The notes beneath the pieces are model-generated. The model worked only from the letters and a program-made list of their open reading frames with translations, was not told the DNA's origin and made no database searches. The position numbers and the translations under genes are program-made. Below are positions 24,061 to 39,360 of a stretch of 64,000 bases of DNA, one piece after another. Source of the DNA: Megaleporinus macrocephalus (taxonomy: Eukaryota; Chordata; Actinopteri; Characiformes; Anostomidae); contig CM038709.1 of the NCBI GenBank assembly GCA_021613375.1, positions 33,809,915-33,873,914 on the forward strand, in the 5' to 3' direction. Position 1 is the stretch's first letter; every line of letters begins with the position of its first letter.

Positions 24061-25029
24061 TAGTAAGTCAATATTATAGGGTTAGTTCTGTTTAAAAATA
24101 TATGCATTTAGTATGAGTCAATACAAAACATGAAATGAAACAATTAATTAAAAGATACATAATAGAATAGAGTTTGTACTAATAGTACTAAATAAATAGT
24201 CCTATTAAATTATGTTAACTATACAACACATAATTGAGTTAAATCATTAATGTATATAATGATTATATATGATACAGTTTGTTTAAAGATACTCAATACA
24301 TTCAATTAGTCTCCTTTCAATTATAAACAATACAAACTAAAATACTTGAGATACTAGAATTTTTGCATTTCACAGCTAATCAGTGTCACCAAAACTATCT
24401 CATCTCACTGTGCTATCTGGACTATCTGGATAAAGCCTAATAGATTAAATATTAGGCTTTATCCAGTACATATTAAATTACATAAAAGAGTTTAAATTAC
24501 AGTAAACTGGTATAACTTGCACAAACTTGTGCCGCACAGACTGTAAAACACCACTTCAAAGCTAACACTAAAAACACAAGCTGGCAATTTAGGCTGGAGC
24601 AGCTGCTAACTTTTGGTGTCTTACAATATCCAGCTCCATGAAAGGTATTCTTCAGCTGCCTGGCACATTAAGTCCATAAAGTCTAGAAATATATGTATTG
24701 ACCTGCATAACAATTCCATTGTCCCTCTTTTTTGGGCATATTTTACTGAAGGTCCTCCAAGTTCACATGATACAGAAAAGATAAACAGTAATAAATGACT
24801 TATTCTCAGACTAACATTCAATCTGGCTGTCTTAAATGTATATAAATAGCTACTACAAACAATACATTTGTAGTTTTTTTAATTACAGGTATTTACTGTT
24901 AAATATGTCAACACACAATACATTTAATTTTACATTAAATAAGCCTTTCATACAGGTAAACCTCAGGATCAAACCCACCTTTTACTGGACAATGTATCAG
25001 CCATCTTCTATCTTTCAGTAGGCATCGTT
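24061..25029. other. Gene-free AT-rich stretch with a perfect hairpin
   Basis: Very AT-rich with no gene. It contains the 16-bp perfect inverted repeat at 24426-24466. Confidence 0.45.
24426..24466. repeat. Perfect 16-bp inverted repeat, 9-nt loop
   Basis: Arms 24426-24441 (CTGGATAAAGCCTAAT) and 24451-24466 are exact reverse complements separated by 9 nt. It is not followed by a T-run in terminator style and lies in no gene. Confidence 0.9.
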
Positions 25030-25290
25030 TATAATAATATATGGCGGCAGTGAGTGAGTGATAGTGTTACGGTATGGGGAATGTTTGTGTGGCATTCTCA
25101 GGGATCATTCATCCATGTGGAAGACTATCAACTAATGTGGTTATGAATCCATCCTTGGAGATCACATATATCCATACATGCTAATTGTCTTCCTTGGAGC
25201 AGATAGGATCTTCCAGCAACACAATGCAAAACGTCACACAGCTAGAAATGTCCCACACAGGTTGGAAGAACTGAAAACTAGGTTAAAGAC
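25030..25290 (+). mobile_element. Tc1-like transposase fragment
   Basis: Contains decayed versions of the Tc1 catalytic block: GGCAGTGAGTGAGTGATAG...TACGGTATGGGGAATGTTTG (from a GGSVMVWGMF-type motif) and CTTCCAGCAACACAATGCAAAACGTCACACAGC (from FQQDNAxxHTA). It is in the same lineage as 43620-43960. Reading frames are broken and no start or end repeat is seen. Confidence 0.65.
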
Positions 25291-27164
<1,874 letters not shown>

Positions 27165-27290
27165 TTTGTTTATTTTCTTTAAGAGGAAGGAGTGAAAATC
27201 TGTTCAATGTTTCTCTGACCATTCACTTACATTTTATGGGTAAGTGGTCTTCTTCTGGATGAAAATAACTGGTACATCCTATATATACAG
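27165..27290 (+). mobile_element. Short Tc1-like fragment
   Basis: Matches part of 28290-28420: AGAGGAAGGAGTGAAAATCTGTTCAATGTTTCTCTGAC, TTTTATGG and GTGGTCTTCTTCTGGATGA have counterparts in the same order there. It appears to be a scrap of the same transposon family. Confidence 0.5.
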
Positions 27291-28149
27291 ATTAAATGGC
27301 ACTGATTTTAGTGCACAATTCCTTTTTGTTTACATAATATATGCATAACAATAAAATTTTTAAAATCAACAGAAGATGAACTAGACACAACAAAACTTTT
27401 ACATATGACTTTAATTACTAGAGGTGGAGTGATGCACATTGCAATACAAAAGTGAGTGTGTGCATCATGGTGATGTGACAGAGTATCATGAAGAATGGAC
27501 ATGCTATTAATTAATTATGCCATTAAATGCAACTGCAGTGTCTGTACAATAAACGTGCAGCATCAAGAAACTGTGAACCCAGTATCGTGAATCAAATTTA
27601 CTACTAGTCACTGATATACATAACAGATATGGAAAATTCCCTTAACATCCTGCCATGTTCTGTGGCGTCTAAAAAAATGCTAAGCAAGGCCCAGTTGACC
27701 ATTTTTGTACCAAGATATATAGGTGGCATGAATCTCAGTCACAAAGGCTCAACTGACAAGTGTTTCAACAGAAACAGTGCCCAAACTAACTGCATTTAGA
27801 TGACATTCAATAACTATGATTCTGCTGCACTAGTGCAATATATAAGAAAGAACAGAAGAATAACCTGTGATTGTGAATATCTGTGTAGAGGGTAATTAGA
27901 CTGTCGGCGAGAACAGTCTGTCTGCTGAGGCTTGAAGCCAGCCCCCCCCTTTTGCCTCATTGAAGAGTGAGTAAGAGTTGGAAGATAGGGAGGAGTCGGG
28001 TGGTGGTGGGGTGAAAATTTCATCACGAGAAGGTGAGGGCATAATGAGGCATGTAATGAGTGTGAGGTGGAGTTTGGCCATGAACCTTCTCCCAAACTTC
28101 ATTTGTAGTATGGTTGCACAACAAAAAGGTCAATGGTCTAGGAAACATA
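27291..28149. other. Gene-free stretch
   Basis: No exon or named repeat seen. Open frames on the minus strand at 27814-28102 lack any domain. Confidence 0.4.
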
Positions 28150-28640
28150 GACACTAGTCTACAGACATGTGGAAAAGAGTGATATGGTCAGATATTGTTC
28201 ACCATTCCTCCACAAGCACCTGTGTGGTGTACACCAAGAAAACAGTGAGGGGTTGCAGTGTCTCTGTTGTGCTGCATTTTTGGCATGGTCTGATTTTATT
28301 TGTCTCTTTAGTGGAAGGTGTGCAAATCAGTTCAATGTTACTCTGACAGCTAACTTTCATTTTATGATGAAACATTTCTATTATGAAGTGAGTGGTCTTC
28401 TCCCGGACAATAGTGGCGGCAACCGCAAGGCACAAGGGGTGACTAAATAATTTGGTGAGTTTTAAATAATTGTTATGGACTTCACAGTGACCAGCTCTCA
28501 ACCCAGCTGAACACTTATGGTAGAATTCAGACTGTGTTAGATCTGCTTATTTGACAGTCATCAAAACACTAATCTTTTAAAATGATGGTGGTCCACTCGC
28601 CCAGGAAAGTTTCAGAGACTTCTATACCAGAATATATGCT
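28150..28640 (+). mobile_element. Decayed Tc1-like transposon fragment
   Basis: The string CCAGCTCTCAACCCAGCTGAACACTTATGG at about 28490-28520 translates in one frame to PALNPAEHLW, a mutated form of the Tc1 PDLNPIEHLW motif around the last catalytic residue. Upstream sequence (28290-28440) fits the preceding part of the same type. Several frameshifts and stops are present; no terminal repeats were identified. Confidence 0.6.
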
Positions 28641-29399
28641 GAGGCACAATGAAGGTATTTTGGCTGCATGTGGTGGACCAATTCTTTTTTTTCACCTCCA
28701 GGCTCTTCCCTTCTCTGATCTTATTATATCTGCAGTTCACCCTTCAGGTTAAGTTTCATCTGGCCTGTCAGAGCAGTGGAAGAAGCACTGGTGTGCTCTG
28801 GACGCTTGCTGCAGTATTTACTTCAGTGTTCAGCAAAAAACACCAAACTGCTAAATGAGACAAAGGATTACGTCTGATCCGGTCTATCAACACGCAAAAG
28901 CTGGCAGCTAAATGAGAATATCCATTTCAGCACTTATTAGATGCGGTTATTAGTTATTATAGCTCCCCCTAGCGCCGCGTAAGGTAATTACACCGCCCAT
29001 CGATCAGGCATGAGTCCAGCAGCCGCTGCTGTCTGGAAAAGGTGAAAGGATAAGGGTGTTATCTCTGAAGCTGGGTGGATGGGTGTGCGTTAGCAGAGGA
29101 TTTTAAGCCACTATACACATTCCAGGAACGTTCTCATGGGTGTGTTCTCGACGTGATACGGTACGTTTGTCTTTCTAAAACGTTTCTCTCCTATTGTGCA
29201 TTGTGCCTCCGGGGTTGGTCAGAGGAACAGGCTGTAATCACCTCTGGCTCAGGGAGGCAGTGGGGGTGCTCGGTATACTTGCTCTTCGTGTGTACTTTTA
29301 CTGGCTAATGCTGCTAATAAAGTTTGTAGACGTGATGCTGTCTGTAATATGAACCACAGGCATCCCTGTAAACCTTCTGGGTTTAGCTTTTCAGGGGCA
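28641..29399. other. Gene-free stretch with a CpG-containing block
   Basis: Sequence 28960-29060 (around CTCCCCCTAGCGCCGCGTAAGG) and 29130-29260 has more CpG than the surroundings and may be regulatory. No exon is supported. Confidence 0.35.
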
Positions 29400-29883
29400 C
29401 GTAGAGCATCTGTCTAGATCTGAATCGCAACTTGAATCTCACAGTCATACAGCTGGAAATTACAGTCCGCCTCAGCGTCTACCAGCGCGGCCAGCAGCGA
29501 CATTGTATCCCCGCCGACCGCTCTTGTCGGCTAATCTCGCTGTTTCTTCGCATCTCCGGTTTCTCACCAGCGGAACAGACGGCAGGGTGTAGCAGGAGCG
29601 CTTTATGGATTTAGACGTGAGAAATGGATCTACATGAGGGCTGTAGTGGCAGAAACGCCTCTAGAGAGCCACATGCTTAGCATTCCTGTATTGGGCCGCC
29701 GCTGTCGTCTCTCAGTACAGCTATGCGGATCCATAACCTGCTCCTGCTGTTCCTTTGAAGCTCTTCTGCAAGGCACATGCCACTCAGTAGACGTTCATTT
29801 ATGTCCAGCCAGAAAGGAAGTTCTTCATGCTAAACTTAACACCAGTTTCATTCGCCTGTGATTCATAAGGGAATGGTTGGCAG
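29400..29883 (+). promoter_or_regulatory. CpG-rich block, candidate vangl first exon or promoter
   Basis: CpG dinucleotides are frequent at about 29465-29610 and 29690-29730, unusual for this AT-rich window. A good donor, GCAG|GTAAGA, follows with exon end at 29883. The vangl coding exon at 44440 begins with untranslated sequence after an acceptor, so an upstream non-coding exon must exist on the + strand. This block is the best candidate I saw between nhlh2 and that exon. Unproven. Confidence 0.3.
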
Positions 29884-32800
29884 GTAAGATGATCGAGGGA
29901 AGCAGCACGTCTCTGTGAGTGTGGAAATACGTTATCGTCGTTTTTTTTGCTGTAGTTGTTATAAAAAAATCACAATTTGCAAGTCACATACAAAAAAAAA
30001 ATACAAGACTTAGTCGAACACTGTATTTAACTAATGCATGATTAGGATTTAAAGTGCATGCGTGCACAAGATACACATTTGATTGTGCCAGCTGAAATTC
30101 TGAACTACTGTAATAGTGGTGGAACAATAGAAGCACATATATCGAAAATAGAAGCATATATATATTTGCATATATATTCTTTCTTAACTTAATAAAACTA
30201 AACACAGTCACATATTTTAAAACTCAATAACTTTTTTTGTCTAAACGTTAACAGGCATTCTAGCAGTTTATTCACTTTCCTTTTATGAAACCAGTTCTTT
30301 GTCATTGTCTTATATAGACTCTTTGCTTTTTTACATCCTCATTTATGTTTAGTACTACTTAGCCTTTTCTCAGTGCTGTCTAAAAAGATATTTCACTGTT
30401 TGTTGAAACGAACAAAAGAACATTCTATTTCACAGTATTTGCGGTATCCAGCTTGTTGGATGGTCGATGGCTGATTTACCGTTGTTGCACATAAGAGGTA
30501 AAATTATATCTGTTTAGTCCAAAAAAGGGTAACAAAAGTTCTCATTAGCAAACCATGGCAGGGCCAGCGTTTTGCAGATATCAAAGGCTGCCCTGGTGAA
30601 AGTTAGAGAATATTGAAGTGGCGCTCCGTGGTGCAGTTACCTCTTATTGTCTAAATTGTTCTTTTGTGAACTGTAAAAGAATCATTTTGGTTTTTGAAGC
30701 TTGTTTATTTTGCCTCAAGGGCAGGGCTGTTTGTAGTTCACTATTTTATGACCTTATCGCATTATCCACTGTATAGCAAAATCCAGATCACTAGACATAT
30801 TCATTCCGTCATTTACATTTAGCAGCGCAGACTTTGCATATGGTTTGGAATAAAAGGCAAGTTTTATAGGTCTCACTGTGAAGCTGTAACAATGGAATGT
30901 GCATGCGTGCAGTATCATTTTTAAATCTCTCTGAACTAAATGAGCCTCGTACTTGACAGATTGCAGAGGCGTCATTTGCTATCAATGCAGTTGTGTTAAT
31001 AATTTAGCCTAAAGCAGTAAGAGCGACAGACAGAGAGAGAGATAAATTAAACCCCTGATAATGGTCTTGTTGAGGGTGTTAGCAATTCCAGGGGTTCTGC
31101 AGTCACCTGGCTTCAGTGCAAGTTCACCTTCAAATGAAGTGGCATGTAATCTCATTGCTTCCACTCACAGTGCACAGATGCACAGAATTTTCTAGTGGCT
31201 CTACTCTCCCATCTCGAGTCACACCTGAGTAGTATATGGTTTATTGGAAAAAATAACCCTTGAATTTAAACCAACTTCTCAATCGAGGCTGATGATGCAC
31301 TTAAGTTAAGGCAGTAATTTCTCACTGGTGTGAAGGGTATTTGGAGTGAGGGTATTTGGAGGACAACGTACCTTATGTTACTGCAGTACTGGACTAATCA
31401 CTTTCCCCTAAACACACATAAACACACAGCTGTGCATAACCATATGCCTGCTAGCTAAATGAATGGTGATGATCAGTTTAACTCTTCATTGCCTCTGTCA
31501 TTACCAGATGTATTTTTTCATGGGATTTAGTGTACATTGGTATTTAGTAGCATCTGTCCAACAGAAGAAAGAAGTGAAGTCTGCACACAATATTTGCACT
31601 CCCAAGTACCCACAACATGCATTGTGGGTGTTTGGGAGTGCTCTGTGAACCTTTTCAGTGTGGCAACATTTGAATACGGAAATGACTCTTTAGGCGTTGT
31701 TTTTTTTTATCACTGAAAGACAAAGAAAAAAATCCTAATAAGATGCAGAACAAATTGCGTGTATAGGCAAATGCTTTTTGACACCTACAAGGAACACACA
31801 AAGCCCACTCTCCTCAGACGATTTAGTGTTTTTAATTACTTCAGCCTCATTTCAATTTCACATACTTGCCCTCTGATAAGGTGATTAAATCACAGGATCA
31901 GTACTACCTGCATGTTGCAGTCCTGAGAGGTACTCATAAATACACACTACGATAGGGCAAGGTTGGACAATTCTTCAGAGCACTAGAGCTTTATTGCTCT
32001 AAATGATGTCAGTGAAAATGCACTTCTCTGACAGGCTACACAAAATAACTCCAATGCAACATAGATGTGTGTTGCGTGTGTAAAATTTATATTACAAGAC
32101 AGTATGGATCAACTTGTTAGGCTAGCTGTTTAGGATGCTAACTTAAGTAGTTATTTCTGTAACACAATAAATAGATGTCTTTTATTTACCAGTTGACAGC
32201 AAATGTTTCTTCACATTCTGATGATACTTTTTAGATAATTGTGACTTTGCATGACTTGTGGAAAAATGCTATGCACATTTGAATCAAGTGTACTACATGA
32301 ATTTTGTTTTATTTATTTTTTTGTTTTAGTTTTATTTTGTTTTAAGTGCAGGCCAGTGTTTAATCTTGTAGCATCAATACCTTAGACCTGTGTTTTAAAT
32401 GTATAATATCACACACAAAGAGTGCATATGAGGTTCAGTTTTTTTGGCAGCACTGGTGCTTTTTTGGTGGTGATTGACATGTCATGCATCGTGCACGTGT
32501 TTTTTTCTTATTGCTCACCACTACTTTACACACTGCTTTAGTTGTTAATGTCTAATTTCTAATTCATTCACCTGTAGAGTTTATGGAGAGGATAAGCCTT
32601 CATGCACCGCATCCTTCACAGTGAATGCTGTGAAAGTAATTGGCAGTAGGGTGTCATGCGTTCACAGTCACCCTGAGACTGGAGAGTAACACAAAACATA
32701 ACAGTGTGACCTAAATAATCATCCCCAGGGAATGACCTTTTTCCAGCATCTCTGGAGCTCTGAATAACGCTGCTGAACTTTCCCTACCAACTGACCGTGC

Positions 32801-35800
32801 TGTGATGTAGCCTACATTTTGGGAGGATTTCCCAGAAGTACAGACTGGCTTTACTTCTACACTCTTCCTAATCACATAGACTTACAGGCATAAAGAGATA
32901 GACAGGCTAACACAGTTGCATAACTCAGTGGCAGAAACACTTAAAAGGGAATTCTGTCTTCTGTAGCTGTCTGGTGTGCAGTAGACTTTAGATGGCTAAA
33001 GTAGTTTTCTGCACTAGCCTTTAAACTAAACGGCTAAGTTTTGTAAAAGAACCTTATAGTTAAGATCATCTTAACTGGTAAAGTGAGTATCATATGCTGA
33101 GATTTTGAGGCCACTAAGCGTGATTTCTACTCTAAAGCTGTTTTGCTTCAGACTGTTTGAAATGAGCAGATGAACCGAAACATGTTTTTACTCCTGTGTC
33201 TTAACCAGAAACATCGATTCTCAATCTGAAAGCTGATCCTGTTGTGTGAGGGTAAACAAAAGTCTTGACCATACCATAAAGGTGTTTTTGTACAGGCATG
33301 AGGTCACTGTTCAACAGTGTAGCTTTATAAACAGAACAATATCATCCATGGTGTATACAGTAAATTCAGTTGAGTTTCTGTGTTGAAGTACATGCTGTAC
33401 TTTGCACAATAAAACAATGTATTCATGCTTTCTGAGGTTATGACGTTATTGCAATAATAGTCATTAACAGTGTTTCCTTTTTCCTATCCTTATCAGAGTG
33501 ATACAATAATTTGACTAAAATACAATATTATCTAGCATCTGAACTAGCTGGTAAAACACTACTGTTGACTTGCTGTTTTGCCCTGTAGGCATAGAAATCA
33601 CACGCTGATATCATTTTTGTTTCTTTTGCCTTAACAGGAACATATTATCGTTAAGGTTGTCTGTAGTGTTTAGAGCCTTTGAGTGACAACTAAAGGCAGG
33701 CTGCTTGCTTATGTGAGAGACAGAGAGTGTTTAATACCTGTCAGATAATGGGGGTATGTGTTTGACTACTGGACTAACAATGCGATTTGCTTTGTTGTGA
33801 AATAATAAGCAGCAACTGTTCTGCAGAGCACACCCGCAACTGAGCGTGAAGCTGTCAGGCACGCACTCTGTAGCTCCTTTCTGTCAGAAATCATGAATAA
33901 TTTTTTCTTCCTGCACTCTCACACAGTGCTGACATAACACTTATCGTTACTTTAAGAAGCCAGAGATTTGGAGGATAACAGTTCTCCAGTGACGTGAAAC
34001 ATTCCTCACTACTTTCTTCTGCTGTGTAAATGTCAGAGAACACCTTTCCACTTATTTCCTCTTTAGTCAAAATGGCTATTAACATATTTATCAGCATCAA
34101 GAAAAAAAATCTGAATAAGTATATTCAACAGAGAGCTATACATGTAAGTGAACATCATATTTTAGTTTTACTCCAGTTTCCATTCTTTATAGGATGCTTG
34201 GTTTCAGGGCTGCAACACCTGTGAATTGTTTTAGACCTGAAGAAAAAGAAGAGCTTGATTTTTTTGTTGGTCTGTTGGTTTTGCTGGTCTGTAATGTCTT
34301 GTACAGCTGCTACAAGTCACATTTTCTCTGCATGTTTTAATGATATAAAAATATCTATTTTAATAAATGCATAAAGGGTGGGCTTTGACTTTTGAATGAT
34401 AACTAATTATTAGGCTCCTTTGAAAATTTGGAAAAATAATTATAGCTGTCACCACTGTCCTTTTTCTGTGTTGCATAACACTTTGAGAAACGCCAACCAC
34501 ATGAAGGGCAGCACTGTGGTTCACTCAGCCACACCCTCCATAAATACTGTGCTCACATCTGTTCTGTTGGTCCTTAGCCAACATATGCGGACCAGATATC
34601 ATGTGTGATGGCTCTGGTTAATGTTATAACTACTTTAATGGGTACTAGCATTTTAATTCTTATGTTATTACCAAATTAGCAGGACAGATAAATGTTAGTT
34701 TCAGGCTTCGTATGTACCCTCATCAGTTCATGCTAATTCTTACAGGATATCTTGCTGTAAGTTGTGGACAAGCCAGTGTATTCACTTGGTACATAATGAT
34801 AAGCTACAGTTGTAAAAGTTCTTCTCCTAACATCATCTGCCTCCCTCAGTCTTGCTTTATTTAAAACTGTGGTGTGGCTAAAAATATACACAATTACGAC
34901 AAAATGTAATTGATGTTTACAGGCCAGTTTCCTTAAATACATTCCCAAAGTATCCCCCAGTCTACTCAAACCGCATCCTGGTCTTCATGTTGCATAGACT
35001 TGTCTATGAGGACAGCATTCTGTGAACTATAACAATAAAAAAAAATTACCATCAATTTATAGTATGTGTGTTGTGCTGAATTCCACATCCCATATCTGCG
35101 TACATGTTTAGGCCTTAATAAAGTGGATGTGGTTCCGGTGGGTTGGGAGCAGTTTTGGGATCATTTCTTGGATAAGATTTGGGTGGCTACTGACTCCTAG
35201 TGTCTACCCAAATGAACTCAAGTAGAATCCACTCTCATTTTTAAAGATGGTGTGTACAGTTTTGGAGAACAAGTGCTGATATCTCTCTAGCACTGAACTC
35301 TACATAGTTGTTGTTTGTAGATACACTTTATACTCTATAACGCTAGACAAAATGCATGGCCAAAAGGACTGCAACTACTATTCAATGAATACAATACAGT
35401 TTTAAAAGTAACAGTATGTTATACACTGATCGCAAAAGCAAATCTAATTGAAAACCTCCAGTGCTGTGTTAGTGTGTGATGATCTAGGCTTGTTGTTACA
35501 TTAGCTTTAAAGATTCTGTCAAAACTAAAGAAGCAAACATTAGACACCAAACACTGACTGATTGATTATATTTGGTACAGTAGAATAGTCAGTTAACTGA
35601 ATTTTGGCCAAGTAGGACCAACCCAGTTCAAGATCCTGAACTCTCAAGCTTTGTAGAAGGAAGCCGTCTGCATAAACAAAAGGCAGTGTTTTGAGGTTTT
35701 GGCCATTCCAGCTCTGGGATGCACGAGGGAAACTTTTATAGGATTAAGCACATGGAATTGTTGTGGATTTCCACCACAAAATACTGCAGTCAAAAACAAA

Positions 35801-36329
35801 TAAAGTGTACTAGCAAGACATCAAAGATTATATTTGTACTAAAAAGCAACAAAAAGAGCATTTAATGGTGAACCCATAACATACCAGTCCCTAAAGCAGT
35901 CCCAAAGGAAATATTTACATAACAGTCTGCTTAAATAAAGAATATATGTAGAGTATGAGCCCTTTGAAGTTGTATAACTATAAAAAGCCCCCAAATTGGG
36001 AGACAGACATAGAGAAGAAGAACTGTGCTAGAGACAATCATCTAATATTGGCATGGAATTTTAATACATACTGATAGTTCACTTCAGTGTCTGCTGGGAG
36101 AAGCAGTCTCTTATGATGAAGTATTTTGATGCTTGATCTTTGCGGAAGGTGTGCATCTCATCTTCGTAGTGGCTGATAGTAGATGAGGTGTGCTTGCTGT
36201 GTTGCATGCGGTTTAAAAAGACTGTCGGTAGAAAGTCCTGGATATTAAACGCAGGAGAAGGTTTATAAAGTAAACAAAATTAAGGGAAATGTTGTGGAAT
36301 ATTTTTTTCACGTTGAAATGATACACATT
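29884..36329. other. Long gene-free stretch
   Basis: AT-rich, unique-looking sequence without long microsatellites. No exon with homology was seen on either strand. Open frames of 60-78 codons have no domains. If the vangl first exon lies upstream, this is its first intron. Confidence 0.45.
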
Positions 36330-36674
36330 TGTATATTTCTGCCTCTTTCTTTCTCTTTCTTTTACTTATTCTCTCTATTTTTCTGTCTCTTCTTCCAATA
36401 TATTGTCCCTCTTCTTATCTCCTTCTTCCATGTGTTCCTCTTTCTGTCTCTCTTTCTCCGTCTCTCCTTCTCTCTCCCTTCTCTTTCTGTCTCTCTCTCT
36501 GTCCCTCACAGTTTCTCTCTCACACACAATCTTTCTCTTGCTTACTCTCTCTCTTTCTCTCTGTCTTTATCTCTAATTCTTTCTTTCTCTTTCTCATCTT
36601 TAATTTTTTTCTTTTTCTCAGTTTTTTGTTACACACTCTCTCTCTCTCTCTCTCTCTCTGTCTCCCTCTCTCTC

Positions 36675-36726
<52 letters not shown>

Positions 36727-36727
36727 A
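36330..36727. repeat. 400-bp pyrimidine-rich (CT/TTTCT) tract
   Basis: Almost pure C/T on the + strand, ending in a CT microsatellite (36637-36726). It opens a 144-codon Leu/Ser/Phe frame that is a composition artefact. Such tracts can form triplex (H-DNA). Confidence 0.9.
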
Positions 36728-38125
36728 GTTTAACTCATATCTAAATCTTGTGTTAGTCTCCTCAAACACTCTCAGACCACCAAAACACCAAAAAGCATTC
36801 TTTTGAGCGACACCATAAAAGAACCACTTCAGCAGTGATTCGTTTTCTCTGATACTGTTCTCTGATGTTCTACACAGAAGGCATGTGCCTTTGGTTGGGG
36901 GTTGAAAATGTCAAGCTGCGGTTTTGCACGTCCGTATACATGCATATACGTCTGTATAATGCTTCTAGAATTAAATGAGCTGTTTTGCATAATATAGTGT
37001 ACTCAAGAATATTTGGATGAGCTGCTTTAGAAGCAACATGCTTGAATAGACATGAGAAAATGATGAACTGCCATATTGACATAAAGTAATTAAAAGATGT
37101 TACTCACTGTAAACCTGTAGTTTAATACTGGCAACAGTGATAAAATCATACAGCATGGCTGCTGCTTAAAGGTTGCTGTTGGAATTGTGATGGTAGTTAA
37201 AGTGGAATTGTGGATCTCCTCCCCTCTCAGCGCTGAAAAAGCAGTGCTAAGAAAAGCAACACCAGCTCACACTTAAAGTGGTTTGAGTGGAGCAATCTCT
37301 GTTTAAGTGGTATGATTGTTGATCTGTTCTCTTGCAACCAATCTCTTCTCTTCTGCACCACACAACTACATCCAAGTGCCCTTTGTGTTACTCCCAGACA
37401 GTCATATTTTAGTATTAGTGCATTCCCAAGCTTCAAAAGTGAAAGGAAGAAGTGACTTTATGCTAGCTACAGAACTGATCTGAACAAAAGTGGACGGATG
37501 ATACTAGGAGAAATAAACTATAGTGATCAAACAAGACTAAAAGCATTCATTCTAGTTCAAACACACCCGAAAGGAAGATGTTGTTAATGCCACTGAGGAT
37601 TTTTACACAGTCAGCATCAGATATGCTACAGTTTCTTTCAGCCCTCAAACTACTAGGACAGAACAGAAACAACCAAACCTCTGCTAGCCTGTGTTTGAAT
37701 ACTACAATATATTGTGAAGTGAAGTGATAGGAGAATAGAGGTATGATCTATCACTGATATACCAAGCCAGCTAATGTTTGCTGTTCCCACTAAGCTAAAG
37801 TTGCTGAGAAACCAACTTGGTGGCCTAGCACTCGTAACCAAACAGCTAAATCAATCTGTTTTCTGTTCAGCTGGAAAAGCAGCAACCAGGGAATCTGGCT
37901 TTCCCTGACTCTCGCATGACAGCTTTGTAAAATGTTTGGCTGTTTGGTTGACATACTCATGTTCTAACCATAACAAATAGTTTAAAACCTTAATTAACCA
38001 TTTGTTTTCACTCAGGAGCAAAAATAAAAATAACACCCAGCCCTAGAAGTGTTTTCTCTAGAAGTGTTTTACACCAGACCAGTATGAATGATTTCCTTGA
38101 TATTTAAACTATTTAATTATGTGGA

Positions 38126-38160
<35 letters not shown>

Positions 38161-39093
38161 CACTTTAAGTGATGTGCCTACCTAAGACTTGTGCACAATA
38201 CTAGACGTCTGAGCATGGTAGCCTGGCCATGAGTCATGTGTGCTCATATTGACCGCACTATAGTGCCTTCATCTCATCTCTGTGCCTTTCTGTCATTCGT
38301 TCTCATGTCCTTCTGCCTTGTGTTTCGCCAGTGGGAGAAGAGATGCCATTGTTTCTTGTCTTTGATCATTCTCTGTTGCCGCTGGATAAAATGCCAACCT
38401 CAAGAGAGTGTGGGGGAATGTGCAGGGGAGATTTAATACCCTATTTGGTTCTTTGAACGTACGTCCAAATTTCTCATGCTCGAGAGCACCTTTCAGCCCA
38501 GTAGTGCGTGTGTGTGTGTGTGTGTGTCTCTATAGGTGTAATAGCTGTACAATGCTGAGTTTTGAAAGCTAAATGTAAATGCCTGCAGGCTCTCTTTTCT
38601 TGCTCCAGTTCCTATTACACTACACTACTGTACTCATTATTCCAGTATCATAAACCGCTTGCCATGACCTCCTTAGCTTCACTGTATCACTGTATCAACC
38701 TTTCCAAGCTTTGCTTTTCTAGATGTACTTTATCTGGCATCACTGTGCCATGTTGTTTATGCTGTTAAGAATTTGGCACACTGGAAGGACTTGCTTATGC
38801 ATTGCTCTGGTTCAAAAATGAGAGGTTCTTGAAAAAAAAACAGAATTATTGACACTCTTGTTAATGTTGAAGAACAATTAATGACCTTACATTTCTAAAA
38901 ACGCTATGCTTCTCGGTACATTTTGAATGCACAAATTAGTGCCTAAATATAAAAGAGTGCTTTGGATTTACCACCAATCATAATTTGGACTTTTAGCTGT
39001 ATTTGGGAGAAGAACAGAAAACCTTTGTACTCAAAAGCACACTATATGGCCTGAAGTAAGTGGGGGACTGACCACCACAACTGTATGTGCTTG
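36728..39093. other. Gene-free stretch with TG runs
   Basis: TG runs at 38128-38158 and 38507-38527. No supported exon. Confidence 0.45.
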
Positions 39094-39360
39094 TTAAACA
39101 TCCCATTTGAAAACTGCTATGGCTATAACAGCCTCCACTCTTCTGGGAAGGCTTTCCCCAAACTGTTGCCACAAAATTGAAAGCATATAATTGTCTATTA
39201 TGCCTTTATATCTTGTAGCATTAATGTTACCATTTTCTTGAACTAAGCAACTGAGCTTAAACCCAGATATCAGCCCCAGACCATTATCCTCCTTCCACCA
39301 AACTTCTGTCTTTTTGTATTTCAGTAGCGTTCCCCTGTCAAAATTATCATAACTTATCAT
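39094..39360 (-). mobile_element. Internally deleted Tc1-like transposase fragment
   Basis: An 88-codon open frame on the minus strand starts with a GxxLKYKKTEVWWKEDNGLG region (derived from VKFGGGG-type sequence), continues through NINATRYKGIIDNYMLSILWQQFGE and jumps directly to SLPRRVEAVIAIA. In intact members about 90 residues holding the second and third catalytic residues lie between these blocks. The deletion is in frame. It is therefore a non-functional derivative that retains an unusually long open frame. Confidence 0.75.

Noticed and set aside
36294..36733. 144- and 134-codon Leu/Ser/Phe-rich open frames
   Set aside because: They are the translation of a CT-rich simple tract with no domain or splice context.
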